Source: Bradyrhizobium sp. cir1
Lineage (GTDB): Bacteria; Pseudomonadota; Alphaproteobacteria; Rhizobiales; Xanthobacteraceae
Direction of reading: 5' to 3'
NCBI RefSeq assembly: GCF_014198245.1
Contig: NZ_JACIHE010000001.1
Coordinates: 558,001-622,000, forward strand
Length of the DNA: 64,000 bases
The position numbers and the translations under genes were made by a program. Numbering within the stretch: position 1 is the first letter of the stretch; each line of letters begins with the position of its first letter. This document shows positions 1 through 9,200 of the stretch, one piece after another. The notes under the pieces were generated by a model that saw only the letters and a list, made by a program, of their open reading frames with translations, ran no database searches and was not told where the DNA came from.

Positions 1-128
1 GAGGAAGCAGGCGAATGAAGGCTGTGCGCCATGGCGAAGGACACCTTTGTCGGTCGGAAGCTGCCGACGTTGTACAGGGGCTGCGCCTGCGCGTCAGCCC
101 CTGCGACCGCCACCCTGCCCTGCGCCGC

Positions 129-938
129 TCAGGCGCGCCGCGGCACGCCGCCGGCGTTCATGCCGCCATCGATGACGAGCTCGCTGCCGGTGACGTAGCG
201 CGAGGCATCGGAGGCCAGATACAACACGCCGGAGGCGATCTCGGCAGCCTGGCCGGCACGGCCCAACGGCGTGACGACCCGCGCGCGCTCCTCCGGATCG
301 ATCGGGGCGTTCTGCCCGGCGCCGCTCGCTCCGGTCGGGATCTTGCCCCAGATCGGCGTATCGATGATGCCGGGATGCACCGAGTTGACGCGAATGCCGT
401 CGCCGGCGGCCGCGCACTCCATCGCGATCGACTTGGCGAACAGCCGTACGCCGCCCTTGGTTGCCGAATAGGCCGATAGGCCCGGCGAGCCGCGCAGGCC
501 CGCCAGCGAAGACATCATGACGATCGAGCCGCCGCCGGTTTTGCGCATCAACGGCAGGCAGTGCTTGACCGAAAGAAACACGCCATCGAGATTGATCGCG
601 TTCTGCTTGCGCCAGTCGGACAGCGTCATGTCGACGATCGAGGGCACGGCAATGCCGATGCCGGCGTTGGAAACGAGCACATCGAGCCGGCCATAGCGCT
701 TGGCGATCTCAGTGACGACCTCGATCCAGCGCTCCTCGCTGGTAACGTCCTGCTCCAGGAAGATCGCCTTGCCGCCGGCTTTTGTAATGCGCCTGGCGAG
801 CTCGGGGCCGCGCAGCTCGTCGATATCGGTGATGAGGACGGTGGCGCCCTCGCGCGCGAACAGCTCGACGATGGCCTCACCAATGCCGGAGGCGCCGCCC
901 GTGACCAGCGCGACCTTGCCCTCAACCTGCCCTGCCAT
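129..938 (-). CDS. SDR family NAD(P)-dependent oxidoreductase
   Basis: Classical short-chain dehydrogenase/reductase of 269 residues, the usual length. The Rossmann dinucleotide motif TGGASGIG is at residues 13-20, an NAG motif follows strand 4, and the catalytic Tyr157 and Lys161 lie in YSATKGG. The end (GSELVIDGGM) is typical of the family. The ATG at 938 is chosen over an in-frame GTG two codons upstream because GGGAG sits five bases before the ATG. The substrate cannot be read from sequence; an alcohol or 3-oxoacyl-type substrate is the generic expectation. It is followed on the same strand by nothing recognisable up to the window edge, where the last 128 bases show no gene. Family assignment is firm, function open. 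Confidence 0.9.
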   Translation of the reverse strand: MAGQVEGKVALVTGGASGIGEAIVELFAREGATVLITDIDELRGPELARRITKAGGKAIFLEQDVTSEERWIEVVTEIAKRYGRLDVLVSNAGIGIAVPSIVDMTLSDWRKQNAINLDGVFLSVKHCLPLMRKTGGGSIVMMSSLAGLRGSPGLSAYSATKGGVRLFAKSIAMECAAAGDGIRVNSVHPGIIDTPIWGKIPTGASGAGQNAPIDPEERARVVTPLGRAGQAAEIASGVLYLASDASRYVTGSELVIDGGMNAGGVPRRA

Positions 939-1003
939 GTTCACTCCCTTTTTTGTTGTTTGAGCGGCTTTATTTTTGACGCATGATCTCGTCGGATCTT
1001 GCG

Positions 1004-2845
1004 TTATCTAATCACGGATGGTCCTTGGTCCGGTAGCGCGACGTCGACCACGCGAAATTGCACGCGCTCGGCGCCCTGGTAGCGATCGACCGAGAGCGAG
1101 CCCGCGACATGCATCTGCTGGCCGCGATTGGCGAGCAGCGCATTGCCGAGCTTCTGGCCAACCGAATGGAACGCGATGCCGTTAACGATCGCGCCATCTC
1201 CCGACTTGAAGCGCAGGCGCAGATGCGCCTGACCGACCTCGTCGGCAAACACGAGCTGGTGCGCCGGCAGCGCCAGCACGGGCTCCGGATTGCCGCTGCC
1301 GAAGGGACCTGCGCGATTGAGCGTGGTCGCAAGCTCCGGCGTCACCGCACGTGCGGAGACCGCGCCATCGATATAGAGCTCGTTGACGTGGCGCGCCGCG
1401 GCAACATCCTGCGCCAGCGCGTTCTCGAGATAGGCGCGGAATTCGGCGAGCTTCTCCTTCCGCAGCGTCACGCCCGCGGCCATCGCGTGGCCGCCGCCCT
1501 TGAGCAGAATGCCGTCGGCAACCGCCTGCCGCACCGCCTTGCCGATATCGACGCCGGCGATCGAGCGGCCCGAGCCGGTGCCGATGCCGCCGGGCTCGAG
1601 CGCAATGGCGAAGGCGGGCCGCGAGAACTTCTCCTTCAGGCGCGAGGCAACGAGACCGACCACGCCCGGATGCCAGCCTTCCGACGCCGTGACGATCACG
1701 CCGAGCTTGTCCTCGAGACCGATCGAGGCCAGCGCCTCGGCTTCGGCCTGGGCTTCGGCCGCCTGCTCGATGACGCGGCGCTCGCTGTTGAGGCGGTCGA
1801 GCTCGGCCGCGATCCGCGCCGCCTCGACGCTGTCGCCTTCGAGCAGCAGCCGCACGCCGAGATCGGCGCGGCCGATGCGGCCGCCGGCATTGACGCGCGG
1901 GCCCAGCATGAAGCCGAGATGCCAGGCCTCCGGCGGGCCGTTGAGCCGCGCCACATCCATCAGGGCGGTATGGCCGACATGGTCGCGCCGCCGCATCGCG
2001 ATCAGCCCCTTGGCGACGAAGGCGCGGTTGAGGCCGATCAGCGGCGCGACGTCGGCGACCGTGCCGAGCGCAACGTGATGCAGCATGCCGAGCAGGTCGG
2101 GCTCGGGCATTTCTGTGCTCCAGAAACCGCGCTGGCGCAGTTCGCGATTGACCGCGACCAGCGTCACCAGCACGAGGCCGACGGCGGCGAGATGGCCGAG
2201 GCCCGAAAGATCGTCGGGGCGGTTCGGGTTGACCAGCGCATCGACCTCGGGAAGATCGAGGCCACATTGGTGGTGATCGATCACCACCACGGACATGCCG
2301 AGGCGTTTGGCCTCGGCGAGCGGCTCGATGCTGGTGGTGCCGCAATCCACGGTGACGAGCAGCGTCGCGCCCTTTGCCGCAAGCCCCCTCACGGCTTCGA
2401 CGTTCGGGCCGTAGCCCTCAAAAATCCGGTCGGGGATGTGGATCAGCGGATCGAGCCCACAATGGCGCAGGTGCCAGGCGAGCAGCGCCGCCGAGGTCGC
2501 GCCGTCGACGTCGTAGTCGCCGAAGATCGCGACCTTCTCGCCCCTCGCCGCCGCATCCGCGATCCGCTTGGCGGCGGCCTCCATCTCCGTGACCGTGAAC
2601 GGGTCCGGCAGCAGCTTGCGGATGGTCGGATCGAGGAAGTCGGCAACGGCGTCGGTGTCGATCCCGCGCCCCGCCAGCACCCGCGCCAGCAATTCGGGAA
2701 GCTGGTGCTGCTGCACGATGGCCAGCGCCTTGGCCGCCCCGCGGGCGTCCAGCCGGTCGCGCCAGAGCTTGTCAGTGAGCGAGCGCGCCACTCCCAAGAA
2801 CGCCTGGGGTGCTTCGACGGGCAAGGCTGTGGCAGGCGGCGTCAT
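1004..2845 (-). CDS. recJ: Single-stranded-DNA-specific exonuclease RecJ
   Basis: RecJ degrades single-stranded DNA 5' to 3' in RecF-pathway recombination and mismatch repair. The 613-residue protein has the DHH phosphoesterase motifs in order: GDYDVDG at 109-115, VDCGTT near 167, the name-giving DHH at 190-192, a GPRVNAGGRIG loop near 315-325, and the DHHA1 signature GGHAMAAGVT at 451-460, followed by the OB-type C-terminal domain. These are the metal-binding acids and histidines expected of an active enzyme. In several rhizobia and relatives recJ follows hom and glpX directly; here hom-glpX lie about 22 kb away on the same strand, with an accessory block between them. No frameshift or truncation is visible. 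Confidence 0.97.
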   Translation of the reverse strand: MTPPATALPVEAPQAFLGVARSLTDKLWRDRLDARGAAKALAIVQQHQLPELLARVLAGRGIDTDAVADFLDPTIRKLLPDPFTVTEMEAAAKRIADAAARGEKVAIFGDYDVDGATSAALLAWHLRHCGLDPLIHIPDRIFEGYGPNVEAVRGLAAKGATLLVTVDCGTTSIEPLAEAKRLGMSVVVIDHHQCGLDLPEVDALVNPNRPDDLSGLGHLAAVGLVLVTLVAVNRELRQRGFWSTEMPEPDLLGMLHHVALGTVADVAPLIGLNRAFVAKGLIAMRRRDHVGHTALMDVARLNGPPEAWHLGFMLGPRVNAGGRIGRADLGVRLLLEGDSVEAARIAAELDRLNSERRVIEQAAEAQAEAEALASIGLEDKLGVIVTASEGWHPGVVGLVASRLKEKFSRPAFAIALEPGGIGTGSGRSIAGVDIGKAVRQAVADGILLKGGGHAMAAGVTLRKEKLAEFRAYLENALAQDVAAARHVNELYIDGAVSARAVTPELATTLNRAGPFGSGNPEPVLALPAHQLVFADEVGQAHLRLRFKSGDGAIVNGIAFHSVGQKLGNALLANRGQQMHVAGSLSVDRYQGAERVQFRVVDVALPDQGPSVIR

Positions 2846-3129
2846 GACGGGGCTATCGGTTGGGAACTCGGATCCGGGTGATCACGCTGGCGGCCCGGGA
2901 CTGGCTTCTAGGGGATTGGCCGGGAAAGTCCGGCGATTTGCAACGGCCGGGCCGCACAAAGCGGTGGATGGCCGGCCTGCGGGCCGGAGTGACTACCATT
3001 TAGGCATTCCGCCGAACAGCAAATTAAGCAGGCGTTAGGCGGAATCCTCGAAAAAGAATCGTATTCGATCTGACGTGATTTTGTTCCGGGTTCATTGCAG
3101 ATCTGGCCTCATTGCCAAGGAAGTCCCCG

Positions 3130-4206
3130 ATGTCTGCTGCGCTGGGTCTGAAAGCCAAGCCGATCGCCTCCGAACCCGTTGATGATGATTCCGACATCTC
3201 CGCGCTGATCAATCGCCTCACCGCGGAGGTCAACCAGATCGCGGTCGACAAGACCAAGGCGATCCAGCAGATCACCAACCAGATGAAGATGCTGGCGCTG
3301 AACGCGCTGATCGAAAGCTCGCGCGCCGGCGCGCAAGGCGCGGGCTTCGCCGTGGTGGCGCAGGAGGTGCGCGGCGTCGGCCAGCAGGTCGAGACCATCG
3401 CGCGCGAGCTCGAGACCCAACTGACGAAACGGACCGGCGATCTCGTCGCCTCGATCGACCGGATGAGCCAGCGCTCGCGCGGCGAGCGCATGGTCGACCT
3501 GTCCCTCAACGCGGTCGAGCTGATCGACCGCAATCTCTATGAGCGCACCTGCGACGTGCGCTGGTGGGCGACCGACTCCGCCGTGGTCGATTGCGCGGCC
3601 TCGCCCGCGCCGGCCGCAGTCACCTATGCCTCGCAGCGTCTCGCCGTGATCCTCGGCGCCTACACCGTCTATCTCGACCTCTGGCTCTGCGACCTCGACG
3701 GCAACGTCATCGCCAACGGCCGCGCCGACCGGTTTCGCGTCATCGGCCAGAACGTCGCCCACACCAAATGGTTTCGCGAGGCGCGCACCTTGCGCTCCGG
3801 CGACGACTATGTCGCCGGCGACGTCGAGAACCAGCCGTTACTCGGCAATGCGCAGGTCGCGACCTATTGCGCCAGCGTTCGCGCCGGCGGCCAGGCCAAT
3901 GGTGCGCCGATCGGCGTGCTCGCCATCCATTTCGACTGGGAGCCGCAGGCCCGCGCTATCGTGCAAGGCGTTCGCGTCGGTGACACCGACAAGGCCCGCG
4001 TGTTGCTGGTCGACTCGAATTTCCGCGTCATCGCCGCCTCCGACGGCCAGGGCATTTTGAGCGAGCGCATCTCGCTGTCGCTCAATGGCCAGCGCTCCGG
4101 CTTCTATCAGGACCGCTCGGGCACGATGGTCGCCTTCCATGCAACGCCGGGCTACGAGACCTATCGGGGCCTCGGCTGGTACGGCGTGATCGTCTGCGGC
4201 GCCTGA
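3130..4206 (+). CDS. Soluble MCP-signalling/Cache-like sensor protein, reversed domain order
   Basis: A 358-residue protein with no signal peptide or membrane segment. The first third carries the methyl-accepting chemotaxis hairpin-tip signature (MLALNALIESSRAGAQGAGF, then AVVAQEVR), which contacts CheA/CheW in chemoreceptors. The remaining two thirds resemble a Cache/PAS-like sensory fold (cytosolic, given the lack of membrane segments). This is the reverse of the usual sensor-then-signalling order, and the signalling hairpin is short, without obvious long methylation helices. Start: the ATG is preceded by AAGGAAG six bases upstream; a TTG six codons earlier is less likely. A strong terminator follows. 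It probably modifies a cytosolic chemotaxis cluster, but that is inference. Confidence 0.8.
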   Translation: MSAALGLKAKPIASEPVDDDSDISALINRLTAEVNQIAVDKTKAIQQITNQMKMLALNALIESSRAGAQGAGFAVVAQEVRGVGQQVETIARELETQLTKRTGDLVASIDRMSQRSRGERMVDLSLNAVELIDRNLYERTCDVRWWATDSAVVDCAASPAPAAVTYASQRLAVILGAYTVYLDLWLCDLDGNVIANGRADRFRVIGQNVAHTKWFREARTLRSGDDYVAGDVENQPLLGNAQVATYCASVRAGGQANGAPIGVLAIHFDWEPQARAIVQGVRVGDTDKARVLLVDSNFRVIAASDGQGILSERISLSLNGQRSGFYQDRSGTMVAFHATPGYETYRGLGWYGVIVCGA

Positions 4207-4661
4207 GGCGCGAGCCGGCCGCTCCAAAACAAAACGACGAAAACAACCCCATGCACAGTAGGCGTGGGATTGTTTTTTCTCGTGTTTTTCCTCCGTCAAT
4301 GGCGCTTGGCTTGTTGGAAACAATTTGCACCGTGAGCCATCGCGTCTCACCGGACGCTCCGCGTACTTGGCACAAACTGCACATTTACAGGGCTCCAATC
4401 TTCGGATACCTTTTGCAACCTCAGCGATACTGATCGGAAACGCTCTGCGGAAGAGACGGAGCGCAGGCGGTAAGGTTTTGCCGCGTGCAGGAAGCACGTG
4501 CGAAGGAAGAGCTGTTGACGCAATACCAGCGTCCTCCTCTCCACGAGCGCCAAGAAGAGACCAGACAATGCGTCCAACGTGCAGGGCAATGTGCCCTTAC
4601 CGGTGTCTCCCAAAGTCTGCGCCGTAGCGTCAGGCGGAATACGCGTATCGGAGTTTCCACC
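4207..4661. other. Intergenic region upstream of the sulfatase cluster
   Basis: This 455-base stretch begins with an intrinsic terminator for the preceding sensor gene. The rest is the probable leader and promoter region of the formylglycine-enzyme operon. I see no convincing additional gene: a frame upstream of the formylglycine enzyme stays open but lacks a good ribosome site and family similarity, so it is treated as untranslated leader. Confidence 0.6.
4240..4278 (+). terminator. Rho-independent terminator after the MCP/Cache gene
   Basis: A 15-base stem, AAAACAACCCCATGC against GCGTGGGATTGTTTT, with a 7-base loop and two G-U type mismatches, runs straight into a T-tract. It lies about 35 bases after the stop of the sensor gene, where a terminator is expected. 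Confidence 0.85.
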
Positions 4662-5675
4662 ATGCCGCGGGCGGGCCTGAATCACCCCGAGTGGCCACCG
4701 GATGACGTGAAGTCAGGCCAAATGGACTTCATTCCCGGCGGAACTTTTCGCATGGGATCCGATCATCACTATCCCGAGGAAGCGCCGAGCCATCGCGTCG
4801 CCGTCGACGGCTTCTGGATCGATCGCACGCCTGTCACCAACCGACAGTTCAAGCAATTCGTCAACACGACCGGCCATGTCACTGAAGCGCAGATCGTTCC
4901 GGACCCCAAGGACTATCCCGGTGCGCTGAAGGAGATGCTCTACGCGGGATCGCTGGTGTTCTCGCCGCTGCCGCGTATCACCGATCCCAGCGACTGGAGC
5001 CAGTGGTGGTCCTTCATGCGCGGCGCCAACTGGCGCCACCCCTACGGTCCCAGCAGCAACATCAAGGGGCTCGACGACCATCCGGTCGTGCACGTCTCCT
5101 ATAGCGATGCGGCGGCCTATGCGCGCTGGGCCGGCAAGGATCTGCCGACGGAAGCCGAATGGGAGTTCGCCGCGCGCGGCGGTCTCGACGGCGAGGAGTT
5201 CGCCTGGGGCGATGCGCTGATGCCGGGCGGCAAGCACATGGCCAATATCTGGCAGGGCAACTTTCCTGTCCAGAATCTCGGCGAAGACGGGTTCGAGCGG
5301 ACCTCGCCGGTCATGGCCTTTCCGCCGAACGGCTACGGCCTCTACGACATGATCGGCAATGTCTGGGAGTGGACCTCGGACTGGTGGTCGTCAAAGCACA
5401 TCGCCGACGCCGCAAAGCCCTGCTGCATCCCGAACAATCCTCGCGGCGGCCGGGAAGATGCGAGCTACGACCCTCGCCTCCCCAACGTCAGGATCCCGCG
5501 CAAGGTCCTCAAGGGCGGCTCGCACCTCTGCGCGCCCAATTACTGCCGCCGCTATCATCCCGCCGCACGGCATGCCGAACCGATCGACACCTCGACCAGC
5601 CATGTCGGCTTCCGCTGCGTGTTGCGGATGCCTCCCGTCATTCACCCCAAGCAAGAAGGATCTGCTGCAACCTAG
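4662..5675 (+). CDS. Formylglycine-generating enzyme (SUMF1 family)
   Basis: Converts the active-site cysteine of type I sulfatases to C-alpha-formylglycine using O2 and copper. The 337-residue protein has the FGE-sulfatase fold signatures MDFIPGGTFRMGS near the N-terminus, DHPVVHVSYSDAAAYARWAG and LPTEAEWEFAARGG in the middle, and NVWEWTSDWW later. The two catalytic cysteines are present at about 290 and 295 in GGSHLCAPNYCRRY, spaced as in aerobic FGE. The ATG at 4662 has GGAG eight bases upstream. Its stop is 10 bases from the start of the sulfatase gene, whose Shine-Dalgarno overlaps this stop. The neighbouring sulfatase is the obvious substrate. No signal peptide is seen, so modification likely precedes Tat export of the folded partner. 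Confidence 0.93.
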   Translation: MPRAGLNHPEWPPDDVKSGQMDFIPGGTFRMGSDHHYPEEAPSHRVAVDGFWIDRTPVTNRQFKQFVNTTGHVTEAQIVPDPKDYPGALKEMLYAGSLVFSPLPRITDPSDWSQWWSFMRGANWRHPYGPSSNIKGLDDHPVVHVSYSDAAAYARWAGKDLPTEAEWEFAARGGLDGEEFAWGDALMPGGKHMANIWQGNFPVQNLGEDGFERTSPVMAFPPNGYGLYDMIGNVWEWTSDWWSSKHIADAAKPCCIPNNPRGGREDASYDPRLPNVRIPRKVLKGGSHLCAPNYCRRYHPAARHAEPIDTSTSHVGFRCVLRMPPVIHPKQEGSAAT

Positions 5676-5685
5676 GGAGCAAAGC

Positions 5686-7503
5686 ATGAGCAGCGAGCTG
5701 GAGAACGAGAACAAGCAGTCCGGGACCGACCAGCCGATCAATCGCCGAAACCTCCTGCTGGGAACATCGTCCATCGTCGCCGCAGCGACGTTGACATCGG
5801 AGGCTTTGGCGCAAGCGCAGAAGGCCGCGCCATCTCCCGCACCGGCGACAAGCGCGCCGGCGGCGGGCAAGCCGAACATCCTGATCATCTGGGGCGACGA
5901 TATCGGCATTGCCAATATCAGTGCCTATTCCAACGGGCTGATGGGCTACGAAACTCCGAACATCGACCGCATCGCTCGCGAGGGCCTGAAGATGCAGCAT
6001 TACTACGGCGAGCAGTCCTGCACTGCCGGCCGCGCGGCCTTCCTCACCGGTCAACACGGCATTCGCACAGGGCTGACCAAGGTGGGCTATCCCGGCGCGC
6101 CGATGGGCATCAGCCAGCTCGATCCGACCGTCGGAGGCCTGCTCAAGAACCTGGGCTATGCCACCGGTCAATTCGGCAAGAACCATGTCGGCGACCGCAA
6201 CGAGAATTTGCCGACGGTCAACGGCTTCGACGAGTTCTTCGGCAACCTCTACCATTTGAATGCCGAGGAAGAGCCGGAACTGCCAGACTATCCGAAGGAC
6301 CCGGCGTACCGGGCCAAGTTTGGCCCACGCGGGGTCTTGCGTTGCAAGGCGACCGACGTCGACGATCCCACGGTCGATCCGCGCTTCGGCAAGATCGGCA
6401 AGCAGACGATCCAGGACACCGGTGCGCTGACCAAGAAGCGCATGGAGACGATCGACGACGAGACCTCGGCAGCCGCGATCGACTTCATGAAGCGGCAGCA
6501 GGCCGCGGGCAAGCCGTTCTTTGTCTGGTTCAACTCGACGCGCATGCATCTGCGCACGCATGTGCGCACCGAGCATCGCGGCCGCTACACCCATGGTGAC
6601 AGCGAATATATCGACGGCATGATGGAGCACGACGACATCGTCGGCAATCTGCTCAAGACGCTCGACGACCTGGGGATCGCGAACAACACCGTCGTGGTCT
6701 ATTCCACCGACAACGGCCCCCACATGAACACTTGGCCGGACGCGGCCATGACCTGGTTCCGCTCGGAGAAGAACACCAATTGGGAAGGCGCCTTCCGCGT
6801 GCCGTGCCTGGTGCGCTGGCCCGGCAACGTCAAGCCTGGCACGGTCAGCAACGAGCTGATGAGCCACAACGACTGGATCCCGACGCTGTGCGCGATCGCC
6901 GGCGAGCCCGACATCGTCAACAAGCTGAAGGCCGGCTACACCGCGAACGGCATCAACTACAAGGTGCATCTCGACGGTTACGACCAGTCGTCATTCCTGC
7001 GCAATGTGAGCGGAACGGCCGGCAACAACAACGGCACCAAGAGCATGCGCAACACGTTCTTCTATTCGGATGACGATGGCCTGCTCGTGTCGCTCCGGCA
7101 AGGCGACTACAAATATGTATTCTCGGAACAACGTCTTCAGGGAACGATGGGGGTGTGGGCCGAGCCGTTCACCACGCTGCGCTTGCAGAAGATCTACAAT
7201 CTATTTCAGGACCCGTTCGAGCGCGCCGACATCACCTCGAATACCTATTGGGATTGGCTGATTAATCATGTCGGCTCGGTCTACGGCATGATCGACGAGG
7301 TCGCGGTCTTTGCGGGAAGTTTCAAAGAGTTTCCGCCGCGCTCGTTCCCGCCAAGCTTCAACCCCGCGAACATCATGGAGGAGATTGTCGACAACATAAA
7401 GGACGAGCGCAGCCGCGCGGCAGGTAGAGCCCAGAGCATCGAAAAGATCCGCGCCAATCTGCGCCAGATGATCAATCAGCAGATCCAGCAGCGCGTGCAA
7501 TAG
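5686..7503 (+). CDS. Type I sulfatase, Tat-exported
   Basis: Arylsulfatase-type hydrolase of 605 residues that would cleave sulfate esters in the periplasm. The N-terminus has a twin-arginine signal (NRRNLLLGTSS, residues 19-29). After a Pro/Ala linker, the mature protein starts with KPNILIIWGDDIG; Asp71 and Asp72 are calcium ligands. The modification motif is CTAGR, residues 112-116, with Ala where the core CxPxR motif has Pro. Further family blocks are GKNHVGD, STDNGPH near 348 and the later RVPCLVRWPG. AGGGAG lies just upstream of the ATG. The gene is coupled to the formylglycine enzyme before it and to a HAD phosphatase after it, so one transcript is likely. The actual sulfate ester is unknown. 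Confidence 0.93.
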   Translation: MSSELENENKQSGTDQPINRRNLLLGTSSIVAAATLTSEALAQAQKAAPSPAPATSAPAAGKPNILIIWGDDIGIANISAYSNGLMGYETPNIDRIAREGLKMQHYYGEQSCTAGRAAFLTGQHGIRTGLTKVGYPGAPMGISQLDPTVGGLLKNLGYATGQFGKNHVGDRNENLPTVNGFDEFFGNLYHLNAEEEPELPDYPKDPAYRAKFGPRGVLRCKATDVDDPTVDPRFGKIGKQTIQDTGALTKKRMETIDDETSAAAIDFMKRQQAAGKPFFVWFNSTRMHLRTHVRTEHRGRYTHGDSEYIDGMMEHDDIVGNLLKTLDDLGIANNTVVVYSTDNGPHMNTWPDAAMTWFRSEKNTNWEGAFRVPCLVRWPGNVKPGTVSNELMSHNDWIPTLCAIAGEPDIVNKLKAGYTANGINYKVHLDGYDQSSFLRNVSGTAGNNNGTKSMRNTFFYSDDDGLLVSLRQGDYKYVFSEQRLQGTMGVWAEPFTTLRLQKIYNLFQDPFERADITSNTYWDWLINHVGSVYGMIDEVAVFAGSFKEFPPRSFPPSFNPANIMEEIVDNIKDERSRAAGRAQSIEKIRANLRQMINQQIQQRVQ

Positions 7504-7535
7504 CGCTCTGCCGGTCGAATGAAAGGCGATCGGAC

Positions 7536-8561
7536 ATGGTGTCCCTGATCCGCCGCGGACTGACGATCGGCCTGGCGGTGCTCGCGCTCGTGGTCACCGG
7601 CCGGGCCGTCGCGCAAACTGATACGCTGCCGTCCTGGAACGACGGCGCGACGAAGACTGCGATCACCGCCTTCGTCGCGCGGGTCACCAAGGACGGCGGG
7701 CCGGATTTCGTACCCCCTGCCGAGCGCATCGCCGTGTTCGACAATGACGGCACGCTGTGGTGCGAGCAGCCGGTCTATGTCCAGCTCGCCTTTGGCCTCG
7801 ACCGCGTCAGGGCGATGGCGGCCGCACATCCAGAGTGGAAGCAGCAGCAGCCGTTCAAGGCGTTCCTCGCCGGCGACAAGGACGCCCTCGCCGCCCAAGG
7901 CGAGAAGGGTTTGCTGACGCTGGTTGCCGCCGCCCATAGCGGCATGACGACGGACGCATATGCGACGTCGGTTGCCGACTGGCTCGCCCAGGCGCGGCAT
8001 CCGCGCTTTCATCGCCCCTATAACGAGCTCGTCTACCAGCCGATGCTGGAGCTGCTCGCCTATTTGCGCGCCAACGGCTTCAAGACCTTCATCGTATCCG
8101 GCGGCGGCGTCGAGTTCATGCGGGTATGGGCCGCGAAGGCCTACGGCATTCCACCGGAGCAGGTGGTCGGCTCCTACGGCGCCACGCAATTCAAGATCGG
8201 CGCCGACAGTCGGCCGGTCCTGATGAAACTGGCGAAGGTCGAATTCATCGATGACGGGCCCGGCAAGCCGTCGGGGATCAACCGCTTCATCGGACGCCGC
8301 CCGATCCTCGCTTTCGGCAATTCGGACGGCGACCATCAGATGCTGCAATGGACCGCAGCGGGCCCCGGCGCGCGATTCCTCGGCATCGTCCACCACACCG
8401 ACGCGGCCCGCGAATACGCCTACGACCGGCAGTCCAAAATTGGAAAGCTCGACAAGGCCTTGGACGAGGCCGCTCAGCGCGGCTGGACCGTCGTGGACAT
8501 GGCGAAGGACTGGAAGACGGTGTTCGCGTTCGAGCGCGGCGGCACGGGAGCGTCACAATGA
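7536..8561 (+). CDS. Exported HAD-superfamily phosphatase
   Basis: A 341-residue haloacid dehalogenase-type hydrolase with an N-terminal signal peptide (hydrophobic core about residues 10-22, cleavage near VAQ). HAD motif I is FDNDGTLW with nucleophile Asp69 and Asp71, motif II is the Ser of IVSGGGVEF, and motif IV is the acidic pair in FGNSDGDHQM. This layout fits periplasmic acid phosphatases related to phosphoserine-phosphatase-like HADs. It follows the sulfatase by 32 bases on the same strand, suggesting that a sulfated and phosphorylated compound, or simply scavenging of sulfate and phosphate, is the shared theme. Substrate not determinable. Similar HAD genes accompany sulfatase/FGE pairs in other soil bacteria, from memory. 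Confidence 0.87.
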   Translation: MVSLIRRGLTIGLAVLALVVTGRAVAQTDTLPSWNDGATKTAITAFVARVTKDGGPDFVPPAERIAVFDNDGTLWCEQPVYVQLAFGLDRVRAMAAAHPEWKQQQPFKAFLAGDKDALAAQGEKGLLTLVAAAHSGMTTDAYATSVADWLAQARHPRFHRPYNELVYQPMLELLAYLRANGFKTFIVSGGGVEFMRVWAAKAYGIPPEQVVGSYGATQFKIGADSRPVLMKLAKVEFIDDGPGKPSGINRFIGRRPILAFGNSDGDHQMLQWTAAGPGARFLGIVHHTDAAREYAYDRQSKIGKLDKALDEAAQRGWTVVDMAKDWKTVFAFERGGTGASQ

Positions 8562-8629
8562 GGCGGGACCGCAGACGAATTCGGTGACGGAGCTGAAGGG
8601 CCACACGGAGAAGAGCAAGAGGCGGAACG

Positions 8630-9139
8630 ATGTCTGATCGTACTCACGCGGCGCGACTGGCGAGTTGCATTCTCATGGTTGCGGCCGGCCTATCAATTCC
8701 ATCGGGGCCGACATTGGCGGCGCCGCTTCAGTCTGCATCGATCCGGCACGAAGCCACGACGTTGCCCGACCTCATCGAGGTCCGGGCCGCCGGCCGCCGC
8801 GGGGGTGCCGTGGCCGGTCCACGCGGAGGAGCAGTCGTTCACCGCGGCGGGGCCGTTGTCGGCCCGCGCGGCGCGGCCTATCGTGGCCGGACCGTTGCGG
8901 TCGGACCGCGGGGCAACGTTGCAGTTCGGTCCACGACGGCCGTCGCCGGACGCGGCGGCTGGGCGCGGCCGGGCTGGTACGGCTGGCCGCGCGGCGGCGC
9001 GATCGCCGCGGGAGCCGCGATCGGCGTCGTGACGGCAGCGACGGCTGCGGCGTGGGCAGGTGCCGCGCCAGCGCCCGGCATGTGCTGGTACTACACCGAC
9101 CCGTCACGCACGCAGGGTTTTTGGGACTATTGTCAGTGA
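8630..9139 (+). CDS. Small exported Gly/Arg/Val-rich protein of unknown function
   Basis: A 169-residue protein with a signal peptide (hydrophobic stretch about residues 9-30, cleavage near LAA). The mature part has repeated short units of the type GGAVVGPRGA and GRTVAVGPRGN, then an aromatic WARPGWYGWPRGG patch, an Ala-rich segment that could span or associate with a membrane, and a C-terminus with MCWYYTDPSRTQGFWDYC. Two cysteines near the end could form a disulfide. GAGGCGG precedes the ATG. Proteins of this composition are frequent in Bradyrhizobium and have no assigned role; I do not propose one. Position in the sulfatase block suggests co-expression. Confidence 0.75.
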   Translation: MSDRTHAARLASCILMVAAGLSIPSGPTLAAPLQSASIRHEATTLPDLIEVRAAGRRGGAVAGPRGGAVVHRGGAVVGPRGAAYRGRTVAVGPRGNVAVRSTTAVAGRGGWARPGWYGWPRGGAIAAGAAIGVVTAATAAAWAGAAPAPGMCWYYTDPSRTQGFWDYCQ

Positions 9140-9200
9140 CGGTAGCGCTCCGATGAGACCGAGGCAGCCATCATGGGCGGTTACGACATCCTCGCCTGGC

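Noticed and set aside
1058..2881. Long open frame on the plus strand opposite recJ
   Set aside because: Composition is that of an antisense shadow in GC-rich DNA; recJ on the other strand has all its motifs and normal length.
4485..4661. N-terminal extension of the formylglycine enzyme
   Set aside because: The frame is open but lacks a ribosome site and resembles nothing in the family; the ATG at 4662 has a proper site.
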